DNA of 64,000 bases from assembly GCF_042649685.1 (NCBI RefSeq), contig NZ_JBHRZT010000072.1, forward strand, positions 558,001-622,000, in the 5' to 3' direction. The stretch comes from Bacillus_BA songklensis. Lineage in GTDB: Bacteria > Bacillota > Bacilli > Bacillales > Bacillaceae_H. Positions 60,157 to 64,000 of this stretch are shown piece after piece (position 1 is the first letter of the stretch; each line of letters begins with the position of its first letter). Under the pieces are notes generated by a model. The model did no database searches and was not told where the DNA came from. It saw only the letters and a program-made list of their open reading frames with translations. The position numbers and the translations under genes are program-made.

Positions 60157-60366
60157 TTATGTTGGTAGTTTATTCTTCCCTCTATCGACCGCTTTATCAC
60201 ATTCTTTTGGTCCTGCTGCTCCTGCATAACGATTCGGCTGATTGGCAATGATACTAATAACACGACCAGTCAGCCTTGCCAATGCCGTAATCAGGGCTTG
60301 TCCGTACATCGGCTTATATGCAAAAAATTGATGATGATCCACAATTTCAGAAATGATTTGTCCCAT
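60157..60366 (-). pseudogene. Fragment of an acyl-CoA carboxylase carboxyltransferase gene
   Basis: IISEIVDHHQFFAYKPMYGQ, ALITALARLTGRVISIIANQ, PNRYAGAAGPKECDKAVD matches an internal part of propionyl/acetyl-CoA carboxylase beta chains, then ends in an unrelated tail. About 60 of over 500 residues remain. It differs from the intact paralogue at 62647 (LITGLARMNGKSIGIIANQP), so it is not a recent copy of that gene. Confidence 0.75.
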
Positions 60367-60806
60367 ATCATAAATGCGGTTTTATTTACCTTAATATGCA
60401 TCCCTTTATCCTTCCCCAATCATTCCAGTACAGAGTCCATACATACAAAATAGAAATTTTGTTGTTGAAACGGTCAGTACCCCCTGGTTTGCTCCCCGCT
60501 GCACGATCGCCACCCGTTCGTTAAAGAAGCAGTTCTACCGCACTTTAGTCTTAGTATAATTGGGTACTTTAAGTGGGAAAATAAGTAATAACGCATTAAA
60601 ATAGACCATGTTGTGTTTGGTTGCTTACTATAAATCAAAATAAAGGGCCCGCCTACAAAGAGGCGAGCCTAATCGTCCCAAAGTGTTTGATTGCGAATAA
60701 AATGTACCAGTTTGTCAGCTGATATTCATTTTGGTTTTGCTATCTGATCGTTTTTGCACCAGAACCCCAGTTAAACGGGCATATAAGAAGTTTTTTATTT
60801 TCCTTC
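60367..60806. other. Intergenic region downstream of etfA
   Basis: No gene recognised. It holds the etfA terminator (60646-60669) and otherwise AT-rich sequence. Confidence 0.5.
60646..60669 (-). terminator. Terminator of the etfBA operon
   Basis: GGCCCGCCT/AGGCGAGCC stem (one weak pair), with TTTATTTT on the minus strand. Confidence 0.7.
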
Positions 60807-61799
60807 TTATTGCGTTATTTCTTCTTTTACATTCAGCACTCTTTTTAATTCTTCCGTTAAGATTGGCACAACTTCAAATAAATCTCCTACGATACCATAA
60901 TCCGCCGCTTCAAAGATTGGTGCTTCTGGATCTTTATTAATTGCCACAATGACTTTTGAATTTGACATGCCGGCTAAATGCTGGATGGCACCGGAAATAC
61001 CAATCGCAAAGTATAAGTCGGGTGTAACAACCTTTCCAGTTTGCCCGATTTGCAGGGAGTAATCGCAATATTCTGCGTCGCATGCCCCGCGTGATGCCCC
61101 TACTGCGCCGCCTAACACATCGGCCAGCTCCTGCAATGGCTTAAATCCTTCTTTGCTCTTTACGCCGCGGCCGCCGGCGATGATGACTTTTGCTTCGGAC
61201 AAATCAACGCCGCCAGTTGCTTTACGAACAACCTCCTTAATGATTGTACGAAGATTTTTAATATCAACCGTTAAATTGGAGATATCCCCCGTTCTTGTTT
61301 CATCTTTCTCAAGTGGTGCAATGTTGTTCGGACGAATGGTCGCAAAGACAATGCCTTCCTTGACTTTCTTTTTCTCAAATGCCTTACCTGAGTAAATCGG
61401 TCGTGTAAACACTGCTTCGTCTCCATCTTTTTCAATGGCAATTGCATCTGAAATTAATCCAGCGTTTAGCTTCATTGCAATACGTGGTGATAAATCTTTC
61501 CCCATTGCTGTATGACCGAGAATGAACCCTTCTGGCCTTTCCGCATCAATCACTTGAAGCAGCGCTTGTTGATAGGCATCTGTTGTGTAACTCTTAAGGT
61601 CAGCATGATTCACGACAACGACACGATCAGCGCCATATTGCAGCAAGCTATTTGCTAAATGATCGACTTTTTCGCCGAGAAGGACACCGACAACTTCGCC
61701 GCCGTCTGCCACTTCTTTACCTGCTGCGATTGCCTCAAAAGACACATTACGTAACTCCCCGTCACGAACTTCGCCAACTACCAATACTTTTTTTGCCAT
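60807..61799 (-). CDS. etfA: Electron transfer flavoprotein subunit alpha
   Basis: FAD-binding subunit of ETF, accepting electrons from acyl-CoA dehydrogenases. 330 residues with KKVLVVGEVRDGELRNVSFE at the start, IIAGGRGVKSKEGFKPLQEL, VGASRGACDAEY, and the FAD signature LYFAIGISGAIQHLAGMSNS near the end. Start set at ATG 61799 with GGGGGAG 6 bases upstream; three upstream in-frame ATGs are too close to or inside that site. Overlaps the etfB stop region, so co-translated. Confidence 0.96.
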   Translation of the reverse strand: MAKKVLVVGEVRDGELRNVSFEAIAAGKEVADGGEVVGVLLGEKVDHLANSLLQYGADRVVVVNHADLKSYTTDAYQQALLQVIDAERPEGFILGHTAMGKDLSPRIAMKLNAGLISDAIAIEKDGDEAVFTRPIYSGKAFEKKKVKEGIVFATIRPNNIAPLEKDETRTGDISNLTVDIKNLRTIIKEVVRKATGGVDLSEAKVIIAGGRGVKSKEGFKPLQELADVLGGAVGASRGACDAEYCDYSLQIGQTGKVVTPDLYFAIGISGAIQHLAGMSNSKVIVAINKDPEAPIFEAADYGIVGDLFEVVPILTEELKRVLNVKEEITQ

Positions 61800-61813
61800 C
61801 ATAATCTCCCCCA

Positions 61814-62584
61814 TTAAATGACTTTTGCTTCAGACATTAGAAGTGATACCAACTCTTTTACTTGACCAGGAACGTCTCCCCCAAGCACTTTTCCAGCTTG
61901 TTTTGCTGGCGGAAGGAATATTTGAACGGTGGTTGTCTTTGCTTCTACATCGTCCTCGTCTAACTCAAGTTCATCTAAATCTAACGTTTCAAGAGGCTTT
62001 TTCTTTGCCTTCATAATCCCTGGAAGCGATGGATAACGCGGCTCATTCAAACCTTGTTGTGCCGTGATAAGAACAGGCAGTGATACTTCGATCGTTTCTT
62101 CGTCCCCTTCTACATCACGGACAATGGTCGCTTTTCCATCGGCAACTTCAAGATTTGTAATCGTTGTCACTTGTGGAATGTCTAAAATTTGCGCAACACG
62201 TGGCCCGACTTGTCCAGAACCTCCGTCAACCGCGACATTTCCTCCAAGAATGATGTCATACTCCTGATTTTTCAAATAGGCGGCAAGAAGGGTGGCCGTT
62301 GTGAATTGATCAAGCTCATCTATGTCTTCACTATCGATCCGTACCGCTTTATCTGCCCCCATCGCAAGAGCCGTACGAAGTTCTTTTTCCGCTTCTTCTT
62401 CCCCAACTGTCACAACCGTTACTTCACCGCCATGCTTATCGCGAAGAACAATGGCTTCTTCAATGGCGTACTCATCGTACGGATTGACAATATACTCAAT
62501 GCCTTCCTCATTAATTTTACCGTTCTGTATGGAGATCTTTTCTTCTGTGTCGAAGGTTCGCTTTAAAATAACAAAAATCTTCAT
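61814..62584 (-). CDS. etfB: Electron transfer flavoprotein subunit beta
   Basis: AMP-binding partner of EtfA. 256 residues: MKIFVILKRTFDTEEKISIQ, NPYDEYAIEEAIVLRDKHGG, GNVAVDGGSGQVGPRVAQIL, and LPVLITAQQGLNEPRYPSLP. Full length. GGAGAA precedes ATG 62584. Second gene of the carboxylase-etfB-etfA operon, 62 bases after the carboxylase stop. Confidence 0.96.
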   Translation of the reverse strand: MKIFVILKRTFDTEEKISIQNGKINEEGIEYIVNPYDEYAIEEAIVLRDKHGGEVTVVTVGEEEAEKELRTALAMGADKAVRIDSEDIDELDQFTTATLLAAYLKNQEYDIILGGNVAVDGGSGQVGPRVAQILDIPQVTTITNLEVADGKATIVRDVEGDEETIEVSLPVLITAQQGLNEPRYPSLPGIMKAKKKPLETLDLDELELDEDDVEAKTTTVQIFLPPAKQAGKVLGGDVPGQVKELVSLLMSEAKVI

Positions 62585-62646
62585 CTAACTATTCTCCTTT
62601 TATAAATGTTATTTTGAAATCATATTTTCTATAAAATAATCGTAGA

Positions 62647-64000
62647 TTAGACTGGATATACAGGGTGCTTCCGCTCAGAGAAGACAACGTACTTTGATGA
62701 ATACGCCTCAAATCGATTCACTAACTCATCACGTAACGAATTGGCCGGGATGATCCCATCGATAATCATTTCGGAGGCTAGTCGGTATATATCAATATCC
62801 TGTTTATATTCCTCCCGCTTTTGTTCAATAAAAGAGGCCCGCTCATTTTCAGGTAACCCGGCAATTTTCTTGGCATACACGGCATTCACCGCAGCCTCCG
62901 GTCCCATGACCGCAATTTGAGCTGTAGGCAAGGCGAGACAACAATCCGGTTCAAACGCAGGACCGGCCATGGCATAGAGACCTGCTCCGTATGCTTTACG
63001 GACGATAACCGAGATTTTGGGTACACTTGCTTCAGACATAGCGGAAATCATTTTCGCACCATGGCGAATGATTCCTGCCCGTTCTACCTTGGTACCAATC
63101 ATAAAACCAGGGACATCAACGAGAAACAGAATCGGGATATGAAACGCGTCACAAAGGGTAATAAATTTAGCTGCCTTATCCGCCGTATCATGGAACAAGA
63201 CACCACCCTTAACCCGTGGCTGATTGGCAATGATTCCGATTGATTTACCGTTCATCCTCGCCAGTCCAGTGATCAATTCGCTCGCAAACAGCTTTTTAAT
63301 TTCAAAAAACGAACCTTCATCGATGATCCGGTCAATTAGATCATACATGTTAAAAGGGACATTCTGATTGGATGGGATGAGCTCTTCCAACGTTTTCTCG
63401 AAGTGTTTGGGTGCCAATGCTTCCTGGACCGGCGGTTTTTCGGAAAAATTAGCAGGAAAATAAGAGAGATAATTTCGGGCCATCGCAATGGCTTCTTCTT
63501 CATTTTTAGCCAGTACATCCCCGCATCCTGAAACAGAACAATGCATGCGTGCACCGCCCATCTCTTCCAACGTTACTTTTTCCCCAATAACCATTTCTGC
63601 CATCCTCGGAGAACCAAGGTACATCGATGCATTTCCATCCACCATTATGACAATGTCACAAAACGCAGGGATGTAAGCTCCCCCTGCCGCGGACGGACCA
63701 AACAAGATGCAGATCTGTGGAACTTTACCCGAAAATTTGACCTGGTTGTAAAAAATCCGGCCAGCCCCACGGCGCCCAGGAAACATTTCTACTTGATCCG
63801 TAATACGCGCCCCTGCAGAATCTACAAGGTAGATGAGTGGCACCCTCATTTTTTCTGCCGTTTCTTGCATCCGAATAATCTTCTCTACAGTTCGGGATCC
63901 CCAAGAACCGGCCTTTACCGTTGAATCGTTCGCGATTACACAAACAACCTGGCCGTTGATCTTCCCCATCGCCGTTACTACTCCATCAGCCGGAAGGTCC
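62647..64000 (-). CDS. Acyl-CoA carboxylase carboxyltransferase subunit (partial, runs off right edge)
   Basis: Carboxyltransferase half of a biotin-dependent acyl-CoA carboxylase (propionyl- or methylcrotonyl-CoA type; YngE-like). At least 450 residues are in view. Crotonase-fold motifs: YLVDSAGARITDQVEMFPGR, FGPSAAGGAYIPAFCD, ISVIVRKAYGAGLYAMAGPA and AVMGPEAAVNAVYAKKI. The reading frame stays open to the window edge (DLPADGVVTAMGKINGQVVC), so ATG 63969 is internal and the true start lies beyond. Upstream of etfBA, it fits leucine/isoleucine or odd-chain fatty acid breakdown. Confidence 0.92.
   Translation of the reverse strand, partial: DLPADGVVTAMGKINGQVVCVIANDSTVKAGSWGSRTVEKIIRMQETAEKMRVPLIYLVDSAGARITDQVEMFPGRRGAGRIFYNQVKFSGKVPQICILFGPSAAGGAYIPAFCDIVIMVDGNASMYLGSPRMAEMVIGEKVTLEEMGGARMHCSVSGCGDVLAKNEEEAIAMARNYLSYFPANFSEKPPVQEALAPKHFEKTLEELIPSNQNVPFNMYDLIDRIIDEGSFFEIKKLFASELITGLARMNGKSIGIIANQPRVKGGVLFHDTADKAAKFITLCDAFHIPILFLVDVPGFMIGTKVERAGIIRHGAKMISAMSEASVPKISVIVRKAYGAGLYAMAGPAFEPDCCLALPTAQIAVMGPEAAVNAVYAKKIAGLPENERASFIEQKREEYKQDIDIYRLASEMIIDGIIPANSLRDELVNRFEAYSSKYVVFSERKHPVYPV

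Overview
This looks like a chromosomal stretch of an endospore-forming, low-GC Gram-positive bacterium of the family Bacillaceae. The evidence is the density of sporulation and spore genes (spoIIP, tgl, two YjcZ-type genes, alpha/beta SASP, sspH, sspN, tlp, cwlJ, a LysM/SleB-type hydrolase), strong AGGAGG ribosome binding sites with ATG/GTG/TTG starts, an AbrB/Abh regulator, and neighbourhoods like B. subtilis (yneP-yneR-plsY-yneT-parE-parC and sspN-tlp). Genus and species cannot be fixed from the sequence alone. No rRNA gene, complete tRNA, CRISPR array or intact insertion sequence was seen. The assembly has one run of 129 N (11731-11859).

Layout. 0-6.3 kb: spoIIP, then a metal-related block (UPF0718 permease, its YcgQ-type partner, a lipoprotein, and a zinc-binding ZnuA-type lipoprotein behind a good Zur-box match). 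6.3-12.8 kb: OsmC protein, branched-chain aminotransferase, a YugP-like peptidase next to an inverted decayed copy, a CorC/HlyC-type transporter interrupted by the N gap, and a GlsB-type membrane protein. 12.8-16.5 kb: gene-poor and full of fragments (3' end of odhB, a ParE/GyrB piece) around a YkhA thioesterase and an FbpB-like small basic protein. 16.6-22.4 kb: Suv3-like helicase, MscS channel, remnants of a 5'-nucleotidase and a class V aminotransferase, PhnB-like protein, transglutaminase-like protein and YitT protein. 22.4-29 kb: a spore-coat and small-gene region with a duplicated YjcZ locus, tgl, a YkvT-like hydrolase, a YsnF-domain protein, a Gly/Ala-rich protein and several micro-ORFs. 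29-43 kb: two abutting pseudogenes, two TauE/SafE transporters, two VanW proteins, an iron-sulfur-type PD-(D/E)XK nuclease, a YetJ-like channel, a Nudix hydrolase, SASPs, fumC, abh/abrB, an isochorismatase-like hydrolase and a cupin. 43-50.3 kb: topoisomerase IV, yneT, plsY and an amidase. 50.7-52.7 kb: an unusual two-gene operon of a YheC/D-like ATP-grasp protein and a QueC-like PP-loop protein. 53-57.5 kb: many very small genes, several frameshifted by one base, plus cwlJ and a tRNA-like scar. 57.7-64 kb: hotdog thioesterases, yneR, tlp-sspN, and an acyl-CoA carboxylase-etfB-etfA operon running off the right edge.

How it fits together. Many genes serve sporulation or the spore: engulfment (SpoIIP), DNA-protecting SASPs, coat cross-linking (Tgl) and cortex lysis at germination (CwlJ). 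The right-hand operon couples an acyl-CoA carboxylase to electron-transfer flavoprotein, which fits branched-chain amino acid or fatty acid catabolism. Two features stand out. First, a dispersed family of about 150-bp nested-hairpin repeats occurs at least seven times in intergenic spaces. Second, there are many recently broken genes, both internal-deletion remnants and single-base frameshifts in small genes. Some of the latter could be sequencing errors in homopolymers. The least explained coding unit is the ATP-grasp/PP-loop pair.
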